A stretch of DNA of 64,000 bases from Bryoerythrophyllum caledonicum (GCA_963971425.1 OZ020521.1:1800501-1864500), one strand, 5' to 3'. Positions 35,886 to 49,540 are shown, numbered from the stretch's first letter. Made by a program: numbers and translations. Notes: generated by a model from the letters alone, not told the origin.

Positions 35886-37084
35886 ACCCCATGTCATTTC
35901 CTAAAACCGGCTTGCCATGAAGCCTCACGTCATAGCACGCCTCCCTAGGTTTGGAACGAATAGTAGTATCCAAACAAAGTCGACAAAAATTGACTTTTAC
36001 ATTGTAACACTTCATGGCATGTTAGCTTGTGCTTTATGGCATATTAGCCAAATCTAGCCGCATCCTGACATGATACATCATCAACAACATCTTTGCCTCA
36101 GGGCCTCAGAGCGTCGTATAGCTCAGAGCGGAGATTATGCTAAGACGCCTTAGACGTGGTGAAAAGAAATCAGTGGTTACAAGTTAGTTGAGGTTAGAGT
36201 TAGCTAAGGTTATAAGGTATGACTTATGGGAGGGATGGGTGTATAGGGAGAGGTGTGCGTGAGAGCGCCTTAGAGGAGGTGAGGGACCTAAGAAAGAAGG
36301 CAAGAGCTACTATTTTTTCTTTTATTGCAAAATTCGGATTTTGAAGGAGATCGATATGAACTGTCACGATTGTATGTTATTTTTAGTTTTTTCTAGGGTG
36401 ATAGAAGAATCTTGAATGTCTTTCCATAAGAGGAAAGAAAGTGCGAGGTAGAGGGCAAAATCCGAATTTGTAAATTACATGAGCATGAGCAAATTTAATG
36501 TTTTTTTTTCATTACCAATAAAATGCATGCATAGTAATGGCAATCAATGTTCATAGGCCCTACCCAATGTAAGGTGAAGCTTTTTAATAGTATTTTATGC
36601 TCCCTAGGCGTGATTAGTTATCCTCATACCTACTCCAAGCAGAGTTACCCTTTCCATGTCGTTGCGGGTACTATCATGAGATGATAAAGTATGAAGAACA
36701 AAAGAGTCACTTCCTACACATTTAAATTTACTCCAATGTGGGTGATACAATGTTGTTATATGTGTATACGACAAGGGGATTCTTTGTTGTAAACCTCAAT
36801 ATGTCTTAAGTTTGATAATATTTGTTTCTCACATCAATATTTTTTTGTTTTGAAATTTTTACAAAAATAGGTCAATGTGGAAATTCATTTTTTATTAGAA
36901 TGGCTTAACCCCTAAGAGCCCAAGGCAGTTTCCCTCAAGAAACATTCCAAAACAACCACTATCAACAAGTGGCAAGAAAATCTAATTTTGAAGTAACATT
37001 TTGGACTTTCAACCATAAGATTTTTAAAAATACTTTTGTACGAACTTACCATATTGTTTTGGCTACATTCCACTACACGAATGA

Positions 37085-37296
37085 GGATCATAGCATTTGA
37101 AGTCAAGAAAATGGTTCATTTTCTTCTCTGTGTTGAGGGAATCAACCAACTTTGACTTGAGATGGTGTCATACTTTTGCACTACACAAGGTCTAAATCCT
37201 TTACCATTTTGTTAAGCATGATGTTACTTCCTTATACACCAATTTTAAGAGGTAGAGAAGGAGTGAAGCATATTCAAAACAAGTGTGCAAGTGGAG
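37085..37296. repeat. Dispersed repeat B, inverted copy at 49,324-49,540
   Basis: The reverse complement of 49,324-49,540 aligns over about 210 bases. Shared phrases are ATGGTTCATTTTCTTC, CTACACAAGGTCTAAAT and GCATATTCAAAACAA. The match weakens outside this core. The nature of the element is not known. Confidence 0.75.
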
Positions 37297-38387
37297 GTTC
37301 AAAATTACAAATTCATATTTTATTTTGCTGTGAACTTAACATGTTTAAAAATGATAATTCAAACAGCCATTAAGAAGGAATTCACCACATGTTGTCAAAA
37401 AAAAAAGGGTGAAAAACATGATCTCTAGGTTTTAGGTAGAAAGGAAGAAGTTATCACACTGCACACTGCAACAAAAATTGCAAACTAAGCTTACAGGCAT
37501 GTTACAGGAAATTGTCAACACCTGATACAACAGCATCAGCAAAAGACCCAATTAGGGACTTGCACAACAAGGTATACGATCTGTATCCTGGTCTTCTACC
37601 ATCAATCTCATAAACCAAACTATCCAACACGACATCAGTCAACAATCGCCATCACTGGCCTGTGCCAACGTTTATCAGCATACGCAGAATGCTAGTCTTT
37701 GATTCATTCATTAGAGAACAACTGTCTGGAGCCTACTACCCGAACATTTACTCAATTTGACTAAGAGCTTCTACCTGATTAAGCATCAACTACAAACGTC
37801 TAAACAACCACCAAATAATTAAATACTTGAAATCAGGTATGAAGGACACCTAAGAGATCCAGAACATGCTGAAAGATCCAGTTTTTTATAACTAGACCTG
37901 CAACAGTATCTTTCTCCTTACACACACAGAGGAAAAGAATTAAAATAAGAAACAAATAGAAGAGTGTAAGATCAAATATGAGCATCCATACAAATCTCAT
38001 GCCCTTGAGATACTTTAAATCAAAGAAATCCAAAGCCACTATTCAGAAAATTCATTTTCTAGACACAAAAAACTACATTACTTCCAAATCGAAACAGAGA
38101 AGTTGATGATCCACTTAACCAAAGTTTTTGTTGCAAACAGAAGTAGCAACAGCGCTGATGGCAGGCAATGATTTTTTTTTTTGGCCCCTTGTGATGCAAA
38201 CCCTAAACCTGAAGATCATACGACTTATCGACAGCGGTTTACATCTACTCTGTTGCTTGACTCCAGTGCCAGAGACAAAGGAGACATGGTTCTCTACGAT
38301 GTCAGAAACTTAGGGTTAGGGCATCCATCCGCAGACACAAAAAAATTTACATGGTGACTACATACATGAATGGAGCGAGAGGTGCTG

Positions 38388-38630
38388 TCACTTCTCCCCC
38401 TCGATCTCCTTCTTGAGCTGCACGGAGAAGTCGTCCGTGACGTCGTCATCGTCCCAGTCGTCCTCCCACTGCTGCAGCGCGCCCTTGCCCTCGGACTCCG
38501 CGTCGTCCCACACCTCGTTCTCGAACTCCTCGAACTCGTCATCGTCCTCGAACACGTCCAGCTTCGGGTCCTCCGACGGCAGCGTGTCCTTCGCCATCGT
38601 CGCAGCGCCTGTGCTCGCCGTCGCCGCCAT
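38388..38630 (-). CDS. DSS1: DSS1/SEM1, proteasome-lid and BRCA2-binding acidic protein
   Basis: DSS1 (SEM1/RPN15) is a tiny disordered subunit of the 19S proteasome lid that also binds BRCA2 and TREX-2. The 80-residue product has the family core: the acidic block [18 protein letters not shown] and, after a short linker, [19 protein letters not shown]. The two tryptophan-bearing acidic motifs bind ubiquitin and BRCA2 in homologues. The length fits plant DSS1 (about 70-80). The ATG at 38630 is chosen because it opens directly before the Ala/Thr-rich leader; an in-frame ATG at 38702 would add 24 residues that look unlike the family. The reading frame is uninterrupted by introns. Confidence 0.92.
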   Translation of the reverse strand: MAATASTGAATMAKDTLPSEDPKLDVFEDDDEFEEFENEVWDDAESEGKGALQQWEDDWDDDDVTDDFSVQLKKEIEGEK

Positions 38631-39110
38631 CGCCACAAAACTCTCGTCAAACCCCTTCACTCCCCAAACTGCACAAGTTTGCTTGTATGCTTTCCTTGAC
38701 AATGAAACGTGAAATCTACAAAACGTCCTTCATTTCAACACTGAAATGTAGCCCTCAGGTACATGGCTCATCTTTCTAGGTTACAACACAGAAGACCTGT
38801 GCACCTGAGATACATTTCTCCCTGGAATGAAGGGACATCGTAGATAGCTCGCTTCGATATCAACCACAGCTACCCGAGGAAAAATAGATCATATATCAAA
38901 TATAATATTACATAATATTAGTGTTAATTTTTTTAAACATTAGAACCCATTGTTCTTGATGGGGCAAGGATTGTCCCAAATTAAGTGAACATCTGTGAAT
39001 GCAAAAATCAAATGTCTTATAAATCATTGTTGGAGAGTTGGATGGAAAACTGCCTACAATAATTGGAGCATTTTGTTGTGGATAAAATTGCGCATCATAT
39101 CTTTGTCATC
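38631..39110. other. DSS1 upstream flank grading into AT-rich DNA
   Basis: The first 150 bases should hold the DSS1 leader and promoter. From about 38,880 the DNA becomes AT-rich and leads into the Helitron relic. No other feature was seen. Confidence 0.4.
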
Positions 39111-42100
39111 TTAATCTAATTCTCTTTCTAGAAACATTGAAATGTATTCACGAGCTCTAGCATGCAAAAATGCAACATACAAATGTCCATGTGGAAAAAC
39201 GTCCTTAGTTAGGTAGATGCCCATTTTAGTAAGCATTTGTCCATGTGACTTGTAACTAGTCATGGCATAAGCAACGCAAACCGGAAACTACTTGGAGCAT
39301 AGAGGAAAAGGAAGTTGGCGCTCTCAGTAACCAAAGAAATTCATGGTGTCAATGCAACGTACTCCGCCTCAATCACTTGCATCCAGCGACTGCGTATAAT
39401 GAGTCTAGTGTCATTGAATAGTCTGCTTGATGCGTCCCGATCTTGTAGAAACATCACTAGGGTACCAACTTTAAGCGTAAGCTTGTGAGGTGGTCACCCA
39501 GTGACTTTGAGCATATTCAAAAACTCGTTGAAAACCACTATTTATTCATCGTCTATTTTGTGTCATATTATTCATCGTTTACCTTGTTAGCGCTCAAATA
39601 AACTTGAGTTTGCCTTGGGCACGACAACTTTGGTTTTTTTCACGCCATTGTTTTGTGCCCCTAAGATAGCAGAGGTGCTAAAAAAAGTCTTTTTTGCCGG
39701 AGCCAATCGCAATTTTGGATTAAATCACTTTGATCAAGCCCTTCATAGTTTGCCTAGGTAAGACCATATTCGACAAACAACAAACATAATCTTCCTCAAC
39801 AATGTCTAGCTTTCTTTCTTCAAGCGCTAATAGTTTATGTGCGAATGTTTGATTCCTCAAGTCAACAAGTGTTGTAGACGCTACACTAGCACACAAATTT
39901 TGATGTAGGGTTCAAACTTCAACGTGGCCCCACTTTTAAGACTCCTTTGTACATGTTGCAATAACGTTTGGCCACAACCCTTGGAACAACGAGCAGAACC
40001 TAAGGTCGAGCGACCTAATTTGAATCACCTACCCAAATTTGCTATGTAGAGTATGCATGTAATAGTGAAGTTAATCTATAACCATTCAATAAATCTTAAT
40101 ATGTTAGTAACTAAAAAAATTCAGTAGCAGCATTGGGTCTTTGGGTGATCCAAATTGGGTTGCACCACCCATGCGAGCTCCTCATTGATGGCCTTGCCTT
40201 AAAAGTCTCATAAGGGGGTGCGGAATTGGGTCATGCATGTGTTGGTTATGCATGGCAAGTTTTTTCTCTTTTACTCACTGCCACTTATTAGCATTAGGCA
40301 AAGGAGGGTACAACATCCAACCTACCTTATAACAACTACTATATACTCTAGAGCTCAATTGTAGGCTCTATTCGATTTTGGGCTTTCAAATTTTGTATAA
40401 ATTTGACACCTTTGAGATTAAATTTGAAATATATTTGTTGAGTTTTATTCCTTAATCGGCATCTTCCTACATTATTTCTTTTCACATACAATGTCATTTG
40501 AGACCTCATTTGGCTTAAATTACTGGACTTGGGTTGCTCCATTTTACTTGAAATAGCAAAACATTGCAAAAAGGCACACCTTGCCTAGCTATGTCTTGAA
40601 GCATAACTTTAATGTCTCTAAAAGCTTGTTGACCATAGGCGCCTTGTCCTAAACAATCAATTTTGGACACCGTATGACTTTTATCAAATCACTTTGTCTG
40701 CGAATGTTGCACACAAAAGTCGGGTCCAAATCAATCAGAATTTTTAATTTGGAATGAATTGTCATGCTTTGGTATAATTAATAACAATGCGGCAATTCCT
40801 CCACTTGCAAATACAAAGCAATTTCATTTGACGCATGCACTAATTTCAGGATGAAATTTTCTAGATACGTCTTTGCTGTACCAACCGGTCCATCAACAAA
40901 GTAAATATTTTTAGAGACATTAAACGTGCTCAATTGCATGATCTTTCTATTAATGTTTTGTTGCTCGTGATTCAAATTTTCATTTTATTGCTAAATCCTT
41001 TGCCTCGATTGTGCAGCCTTGCTCTTGAGCTGCTCTAGAACGAGTCGATTAGCTTGCAATTCCTCCATAGAAAATGTAGGTTACAACATGTTGAAATCTT
41101 CTAGTAGTTTGTCAAATGTTGCAAAGAGTTAAGCAATATATTCAATGTAAGATTGTAAGTTTGTTCTTCTGATGGTTGCTTCATTCAATTCCATTATAAT
41201 CAATGTTACAATTGTCTCATAAAATTTCATAAAAATGCTCCTATAGATGTTGTAGGTTTGTTGGTCGTCCATGGATCAGGATGGTTGTGAAAAGCAAGCA
41301 AAGAGGAGCATGCAACTACATCATTGTAGGTTCATGGAGGCATTGCTCTCACTCTTCAATGTTTTTTGTGAAGTTTACGTACAAATTAGGCAACCTTAAA
41401 GGTTCAAAGAGAACACTTTCATAAATACGCAGGTCATAAAGGATGTTGCGCCCCTCAACACCGTCAAAAGTGTTCGGAGGAAGAATGTGGCGCTCGCCAA
41501 TGAACTGACAAAAAAGAGACGCCCTATAGCAAAATCCTACTTTCGAAATGCCCATTTCTTATTTGGATGTCACTTGAAGTGGGAAGGAAAGTCCACGTAA
41601 GATGTCTTTGGCAAACGAAATCGTTTGATTTGCCTCCAATCATTCTATCAAAGTTGTCTTCTTGGTTTGATCCTCGTAAAGAATATCCACCAAATTCTCT
41701 TTGCGTCAAGCATCAGAAGTTGTTCATTGGGTAGATTGTTGTACGTTTGTTGAATATTGTTGGTGCTTCCAAGACCTCAATTGCATAATTGTGACTTTTG
41801 TACATTTATTTAGATGGATACTTTACAACCATGATTGAAAAACATATTTAAGAAATCAATTTAAAATTGGTGATTGTCAATGACTGTTGTTTGTCAATCA
41901 TCACAAAAATGAAAATTATTAATAATATTTCCAAACAATAATGCATAGTAATGCACTACCAATGTAAAAAACCTTGCTTTGGCGTTACTTCTTGTGTTGT
42001 ACTTTGACACCTAATACAAGTTGTGCGTTATAATTCAACAATTACCAACATGATGATCTTTGTTGTCAAAAACAAAGCGCCCATTATCTGTCCTCTTGTA

Positions 42101-42320
42101 CATGGAATAGCCATTTTTGTTTGCGCAAATTTTTTTGGTGATTGAATTTGTTGTGATAGCATTGATTGATTTGATGCATGCCGCCAAAAATAGATGACAA
42201 CATGCTGAACCTACGGCCGATTTATGTAAGATCATGGTAGCCAACATATAAGGCATCCACCGCTCTGCTATACAATTTGCATCACAAGTCTTCTTGATCA
42301 TCCTTAATGAACTTCAATTG
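39111..42320 (-). pseudogene. Helitron Rep/PIF1-helicase relic, with a nested insertion
   Basis: Pieces of a Helitron RepHel protein occur in the right order on the minus strand, broken by stops and frameshifts. A Rep-side piece has GYSMYKRTDNGRFVF (about 42,060-42,110). A linker piece has LFTTILIHGRPTNLQHL (about 41,230-41,300). Helicase motif I is YFVDGPVGTAKTYL (40,865-40,910) with the Walker G changed to A. Further on come HSKLKILIDLDPTFVCNI and motif II as stop-DKAPMVN (about 40,600-40,760, relatives WDEAPMVN). Then RCSKGCGQTLL (about 39,970), GTLVMFLQD (about 39,430) and the C-terminal motif VFPHGHLYVAF with a stop at 39,111. Plant Helitrons encode this protein for rolling-circle transposition. 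The ends (5' TC, 3' hairpin-CTRR) were not located. The stretch 40,128-40,545 is a foreign insertion. Confidence 0.85.
40128..40545. repeat. Dispersed repeat C inside the Helitron helicase
   Basis: This aligns in direct orientation with 52,848-53,246 over about 400 bases. Shared phrases include CAGCATTGGGTC, ACTCACTGCCACTTATTAGCATT (with one change), TTGTTGAGTTT and ACATACAATGTCATTTGAG. It separates helicase motif II from the VPKG-like region of the Helitron relic, so it inserted after the Helitron. Its exact ends were not fixed. Confidence 0.78.
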
Positions 42321-42879
42321 TTTCTGTTCAATACATGATGTAAGCACATTTTAAGTTTTTTTTTTTCCAATCGGATATTTTTTGTGCAAATGTACAAATT
42401 AGCCTATAAAAATAAATATAGCAAGAGAAATATACTTAAATACCTATTAAACATATGATTATTGGAATTCAAGATTTTTTCTACCTAAGGGATGAAGATT
42501 GAGGCAATTTGAGTATAAGAGAGAAATCCATAAGTATTATCCTCTCTCAAAGAAGTTGAAGCTCATTCTTGGTGAGAGAGGAAGTATTTTAGTTCTTTTT
42601 AGTTTCCGTGAGACGATTGGAGTATAGAGTTCTTGAGTGTATAACCTTGGAAGTAATAAATTTATGTTTTAGGAAATCTGTGTGATGTGTGATCTGTAGA
42701 CTGTTTGATTTGTGAATGTTGACAATTGAAATGAATTGGATCAATATTATTGGCATGGTCCATATGACTCTAAGATTGTCAAAAATTGAAGCTCACTTTA
42801 CAAATTATTGTATGTTGAACACATTGGATTTAATGCAAATGCAATATAATGAATCAACTATGACATTAAAAGATAAATA

Positions 42880-43420
42880 ATATTTTTGGCATAGCTGTTG
42901 TGATTCAATAAGAAAACATGAAAAGGTTAAGGGGAATATTGCCACACTTAGTCATATTACGCAACAAAATCAAAAGAATTATGAACAATGTATTGAATTC
43001 CTAAAAAGGGATTATGCTCAAAGGCAAATGATTTTAGTTATTCATTGGCAAAAAGAGAATATTGTTGGAGGTAATTTTAAAATTTAGTAAATTGCAACAT
43101 GAGCATGAGAATCTTCAACAACTAAAGGAAGAAACCTTAATTTTTTTTGTAGCAAAAGAAGCATAATTCAAACAATTGCATGAAGATATGATTTATGGAA
43201 GATTTTTATAATATAAAGATAGCACTGGAATATTAAAGATTGAGATTACTAATTTTATTGAACAAGACAATAATTTGTGTATACAATTAAATAAAGAAAA
43301 ATCAAGATTCAAAATTATGGAAAGTGAGGCAAACGCAAATGAAGCTTTGACAAAAGAAGTGAATAAGATTTACAATCAAAGGTGTCAATCAAAAATAATT
43401 ATATTCTACTATACAAAGAA
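42880..43420 (+). pseudogene. Degenerate coiled-coil coding remnant, family unknown
   Basis: With one frameshift near 43,075, the plus strand reads as a charged helical protein. Pieces are KHEKVKGNIATLSHITQQNQ, LQHEHENLQQLKEETLIFF, ITNFIEQDNNLCIQLNKEK and ESEANANEALTKEVNKIYNQ. The long Leu/Glu/Lys/Asn heptad-like character and only two or three stops over 180 codons are unusual for AT-rich noncoding DNA. No family was recognised. It could be the flank of a retroelement gag or a captured gene fragment. Confidence 0.35.
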
Positions 43421-46400
43421 ATAAGAAATATGTTGAAAAAAAATCATTTGCAAGTACTATATGACAATGTTCAATAAAATATACATTCTTTAGAATCAAC
43501 TTACTATGACATCATGTGTGGTATTAGTTTTTGGTACTATCATGCAATTGCTCAACAAAATGTGATAAATTTGCTACTAAAGTTTTATCCATGAATGGAA
43601 AAATTAATTTATCCAATTGTCAAGGGTGAGATTAAATTTTTTACTAAGAATGACAAAATGGTAAATTGTCAAAAAGACATATTTAATAGTTGTAAATAAA
43701 ACTTACATAATTCTTGACCTAGTCCCTTTTTTATCAAAGCATATTGAAAATCAAGTAAAATTGACATTCAATGTTTTCCCAAGAATACATTGTTTACAAG
43801 GAGGTGCAGCGTCTTGGAAACTGAAATTCAAGCCAATGTGTTGCGTTCAAGGCTCAAACAAATGAAGTTTGCTATGAGAAATATCCTATAGTCAAATCCA
43901 ACAACTTGACAATCATCATACTTGGACGCATAATTATTTAACAAATTTTAAATCAAAGGTTAAAACCATGAATATGATTGAAGTAAATAAACATCAACCA
44001 AAGTTGCTGAATAGAGAACTTTTCTAGTGAGAAATGAATTCTAGCATGTGGAAAAAGAAAAATTATGCATAACTGAAATCAAATTTGAAAACTAAATCAA
44101 CAATTTTAACTTACGAAAAAAATTCATCTAGATTTTGGAACATGTTGTCAATGAGAAAATTAAACATTCTATGAACTTTGCCTTTAAAATATGTGAAGCT
44201 TTTAATAAGCTACAAAATTTTAATAAGGTATTTATCAATCTTTAGACATCCATGATAAATTTAACTTATACTGATAAGAAAATGTCTAATAGTAATTGTT
44301 CAAGAACTTCAATACTTGATGAATACTTTTTTATTTAACATTAACAAAGCATTTGTCCAATTAATTCAACATTTTATTTTATATTATTTTCAAGCTATAT
44401 TATTTCACCAAATGGAAGTTTGAGAAATTTATTTCAAATAAATTATCTACTTAAAGTTTTAATTTTGAAATCTGGAATGTGTATTTAAATACAATTGACC
44501 TATTTAAGAAGGAGTTTATTTCAATTTTACAAAAGACAAAACAAACAATTTGAGTTAGATCTATGAAATATTTTTATATTTAATTTGAATTGGCAATAGG
44601 ATCATGGCTTGATGGTGGACGGAGATAAAGCATGTACGCATAAAATTGAATCTGCTTCACTCACCTTGATCCGCCCATGCCTGTGCTTCTAATAGCATTT
44701 GAATCCACTTCTGCAATCTCCTAGCCTTTGAATTCAAAACTTCATAATGGAAGACTATCATTGATGACCATTGAGAAAGATAAGCTTGTAATGCAGTGAC
44801 AAGCTTGCAAAACTTGAAGTTGAGATCCGTCAAATAAGCCTATTTACCCTCTTGACAACAAAATTATGATTGACGTGTTGCCATCATAGTCATTGCCAAT
44901 GATGGTTGCGTCAATCTTGTGTGCTCTAGAGATGTTGTACCTTTGACAATCTTAAGATTGCATAGCCATTTGATATACCGAACTACAAATATGTATATTT
45001 TTTTATTTAAATAATGATTTACTGAATATTCCAAATCCTTATTATAAATTAATTTATTTCAAAGCAACACCCAAATTTGAACTTGAATAAAGAATTTGTT
45101 GTCCACCGCCTTGTTATTTGGGCTTATTAGTTGGATATAACTAAATTTAAAATAAACGCAAGAAGTTATTAGCTTCATGCTAATGTTTATTCTTAGTTGC
45201 TTGTTTAAATTGTTGAACTAAGTTTTAAATAAGCACAACAAGTTATTAGCTTCATGCCGATGTTTATTAACTTCATTTTGTTATTTGATATTCCTTTTGA
45301 TAATGAATAATAAAAAACATATTTGTAGTTAAAACTGCTAAAGAGTGGAGGTAATTGTAAAACAACCTTAAATTTACTAAGAAATCTCCTAAAGTTGCAA
45401 AAAAATATTTGAAGGAAGGATTTATTAGAGATGTTTGGAAGTATGATTTTTCTTTACACCACAAATATGATAAAAAGTTGTTTTTACCTAATTTAGGAAC
45501 TTTCTTGGACGGGCGGATATATTGGATAAATATATCATATTACTCAACTAATTTTGTGAATTTTTTAAAAGGTATCCAATACAAATTTCATTAAGATTAA
45601 AAAAATCTTACATAAATCAAAGGTTTTGAGAGAAGAAATCTTAATAAACTTAATAATCTCACAAAATTAAGATTTTTGCTCTCAAATTAAAATTTAATGA
45701 TTTTTTTTCTTCTGAAATCAATTGAATGAATTAACTAAGTTTGTCTTTCATTCAAATGAATTTAATCTCACAAATTTAAGATTTTTTCTATCAAATTCAA
45801 GATTAAAAAATATTTTTTCCACATTTACATCTTTTAGAGGTATTAGTCTTTTTTATGATAAGATTTATCCCTATTTCAAGATTAAATACTGGTATTCATA
45901 TTCATCAATTAAGTTAAGATATAATTAGAAGTCAAGATCACAAAATAAATATTTAAAATTAAATTTGGACCCTTTTTTGTACCGAATTTGTTTCAAGTGT
46001 CGTAAATATCTTTGTCTAATTATTTTTTTCTGAAAGACTTTACATCATGTAGATTGTAATAACAAAAAAATTAAAGTTTGCATCGTTCATAAAAACGAAC
46101 CTCATTAAAGAGACATGGTACTTTACTGACTACATACAATTAATGTACAAATATTAGATTACTTCACTTTCTTCAAATGTTATGATTTACTAATCTGTAC
46201 GTCCAAATAGTCTAGTAAAAATACGTGGCGCTCTTTTGGTACCATCAAGGTCATATGGTTGTAAAGAAAAAATATCATATATGTAAAGGTTTATATTGGC
46301 ACTAAAAACAATGAATTTAAACATTGGTTAAAAAGAAAAACCCATTGTTGGTTGCTTTATCAATTGTTGACGATTACGTTCAAAAAGCCGTGCATAAGGA

Positions 46401-49323
46401 TTATGCTCTAGTAACATATTTGGAGCTACCATCATGTTGCAATCCAAACTTTCAAAAATACTAATTTGCAACAACTTGTTTATTTGCAATATACAACTAT
46501 GAAAACTTGTGATTTTCCCCTTCTACTAGCGAAAGGCTGCCCAATTTGTGATACATTGCCTGTGAATTTAGAACGCCTAGTTTTCGCTTCGGGGTAAAAT
46601 GCCAATTAATATTGGTTCTTAGAAATGTGAATATTAAAGCGTTGATGTATGCTTGGATGGATTCTTAAGAATAAGTTCTTTATTGTGTCGCGCTTTGCAG
46701 CAAGCATCGACTTAGGAAGCGCTAGCAGTTGTCGAAGCTCAAGATTTCCTTGATCACAACACGTAGTAAATATTTGGTTGGCCTTTGTTGATCCCCTTTC
46801 AATGATGCGCTCTTTTAGCAACTGCAAGGCGCCATATGCGCGACAATGGATCTTCATTTGTTGGAGTGCATGTCCAATGGTGCCAAACACATTATCAACC
46901 ATAGGACACGCCAATAACAAATTTAGGACTGCAAGTTGGCCTCCTTTAATGTCCTACATTGTATTCTTCATGTTCAACGTTTGTGAATTTGGCATGTCAT
47001 GCTCATGCCAACTGATCTTTGCGAGCTTGAAAAATATCCTCTTGGACAACAACCATTACAACTTTCGAATATATTAAAGGCATCTATTATATAGAGATTT
47101 TGGATTAATCTTCTTCATCTGTTTTTTATGGATTGTAGCTATGATGTATTTTGCATCATAAACCCACATCGTTTTCAAAAAATTAAAAAATTATTCAATT
47201 TAAATTAGGAATATATTTGTTGTTTTACGGATCATTTTTTTCCACAATACAAATATGCTCATATTGTACATGCTAAAATTAGCTTAATTTGATAGAAAGA
47301 TTCATTGAACCCCTAAAGGACCAATGTCTTCTCGGGGAACATTTTGAGTTTGGGGTAGGGTCCCACGATCTCAAATTTAGGCATGATTTTATGAGATTTT
47401 TTATATTGAATGGGCAACTTTTTATTAGTTGTAGACATCATTTTTGAAGAAATTCAACTTACGGTTCAATAGTTACAAACATTTTTTAGAAACACATACA
47501 AATAGTGCATTGTTTTAGTGTGACATATAATAAATAGTATTATAGCAAAAAATTTATTAGTTATAAATTTAGTAGAAATTCGAGTTTTTATCCATCTAAA
47601 AAAAAATGCTTCTTGGAAAGGGAATGTAAATCTTTGCATCTATCGTATGGATTTTTGAATTTCAAAATTATGAGAAGGATATGATATATGCAAAAACTTG
47701 AAGTGCATTGTTCATCAATGGGCATGGACTTAGTGGTGGAATGAACGGACACTTTATCCACGCCGGCCCCCTTCAGAGACCGGCGTTCTTCTTCTTCTTC
47801 TTGCATTGTTCATTCTCAGCACATATTTGCATTGCAGGATTAATAAGGGTATCTTCTATCCCTCTTCTACTTATTAAATTTGGTGCACGTGTATCTAACA
47901 TGATTATGTTTAAGTTAAAATTAGAAAATCACGGACTATAGTGCAAAAAGTTGCCATAGAAGGTGGTCTAAGTTTGTTGAAGGTGTTTAGTATGACCTCA
48001 AGAAGAGTTTATGTTTGACTTCAATGGATGATATCTTTCAGTCCGTACAGTCAAGCTGAATAATCTTTTACCACACCCACTTGTACAATCCTAGTTCAAG
48101 ATCCTACAATTAGATATGTAAAAATTGTGTTTATTTGCATAAATTTGTGTTGAATGCATTGAAACTAGCAGTTTTTAGTGAGTTTGGGTGCTAAAATGTA
48201 GCGATCCTTTATAGGTTAAACTATCAATGTTTCTATGTAAATTATCTAAACTTTTAATATTATGTTCATACTTTGTTCGACTTGTATTTGGAAAAGTTAT
48301 AAACTTTTTTATTTAGTCTTTCACTTTGTTTTGTCATGATTGGTTCATTTTAATTGCTTTTGCTTTGTGCTGAGTCTTAGCCTTGTGGTGCATTTTGCTA
48401 TTTGGGTTTGGTGCCGGTTTCTTTGGAGATTTTTGGTCTTGTACTACTATGTTTTCCATAATTCAACCCGCATCAAGATTTTAAGTGATGGCAAACAATG
48501 CTCTTGGGCCTTACCAAATGCAAGCTAAAGCTCCCCCTAAGTGCCTCAAGCTCCCAAAGAGTTGACCAATGGTTCCCCTATACCTTTCCCAAGTCACGTG
48601 CATGTGGTCCTAGTTACTAACATTAGACCATAAGATTGGAGGGTGACATGTAGGGTGACCTCCCTTGACTTTCAAGAAAACTCTATTGTAAAAATCACTT
48701 CTTACACCTACTTGTATGTCAATTACAAAGAAAACATCATGTTGCAACCAAAATGTGGCTTCTCATACCTTTCACCCCTAAAGGACCAAGTGTAAAAAAT
48801 GGGCTTTTTGAAAGTTTGGTCAAGTTCCTATGGTGTCAATTTCCAACATTCTTCTTTGAAATTTTTACTACATGAGGACGTTACTAAGACCTCAATGGGA
48901 GAACATTTTTTCCCCTAAAGCTAACATATAATGAAAAAGTTATAGGGGTTTGAATTTCAAATGGGGACAACGGGCACTTCGGGCACCTCCAATTTTTTTT
49001 CTAGGACACTCTATTGAATGTGAGATTTTCAATACCAACAAGTAATATTTTTTCCCTTCATATTGTCAAAAAAAAGTTATTGTTTTTAATGAAAATTAGC
49101 ATATTAACCCAAGTCAAACATTTTCACACATTGTAAAAGAAGAAGTTTTTTGGGTATTTTACAATGTATAAAACTTTCGGAGATTTACATATTTTAGACT
49201 TTTTTTTTCCCACAACAATATGTAGTGTAAATCTTATTATTGACCATTCGGATTATCAATAAAAAAACATATCAATTTCACAAAAAAATTCAAACGCGAA
49301 TTGGCAATTTTTGAACCTCTACT

Positions 49324-49540
49324 CCTCGCACAATTGTTTTGAATATGCTACACCCCTCCTCTACCTCAAAAATATGGTGTGTAAGGAACTAACATCATAC
49401 TCAACACAAAGGTAATGAATTTAGACCTTGTGTAGTTAAAAAATTTGACACCAAATAAAGTCAAAGTCTTCTGATCCACACAATGCAGTGAAGAAAATGA
49501 ACCATTTGTTTGACTTCAAACACTAAAATCTTTCAATCCG
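49324..49540. repeat. Dispersed repeat B, second copy
   Basis: This is the inverted partner of 37,085-37,296; see that entry for shared phrases. Confidence 0.75.

Larger units (their letters stand above)
35669..38387. other. Intergenic, repeat-bearing
   Basis: This holds two dispersed-repeat copies (35,700-35,885 and 37,085-37,296, listed separately) and otherwise low-information AT-rich DNA. The tail up to 38,387 should hold the DSS1 3' UTR and a T10 run at 38,173. No other gene was recognised. Confidence 0.45.

Noticed and set aside
46606-47077. Overlapping open frames on both strands, with a hint of PPR-like spacing
   Set aside because: No repeat period or conserved PPR positions could be shown; left as unrecognised DNA.
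47757-47786. GC-rich hairpin ACGCCGG...CCGGCGT
   Set aside because: Only a 7-bp stem with no T run or conserved context; likely chance.
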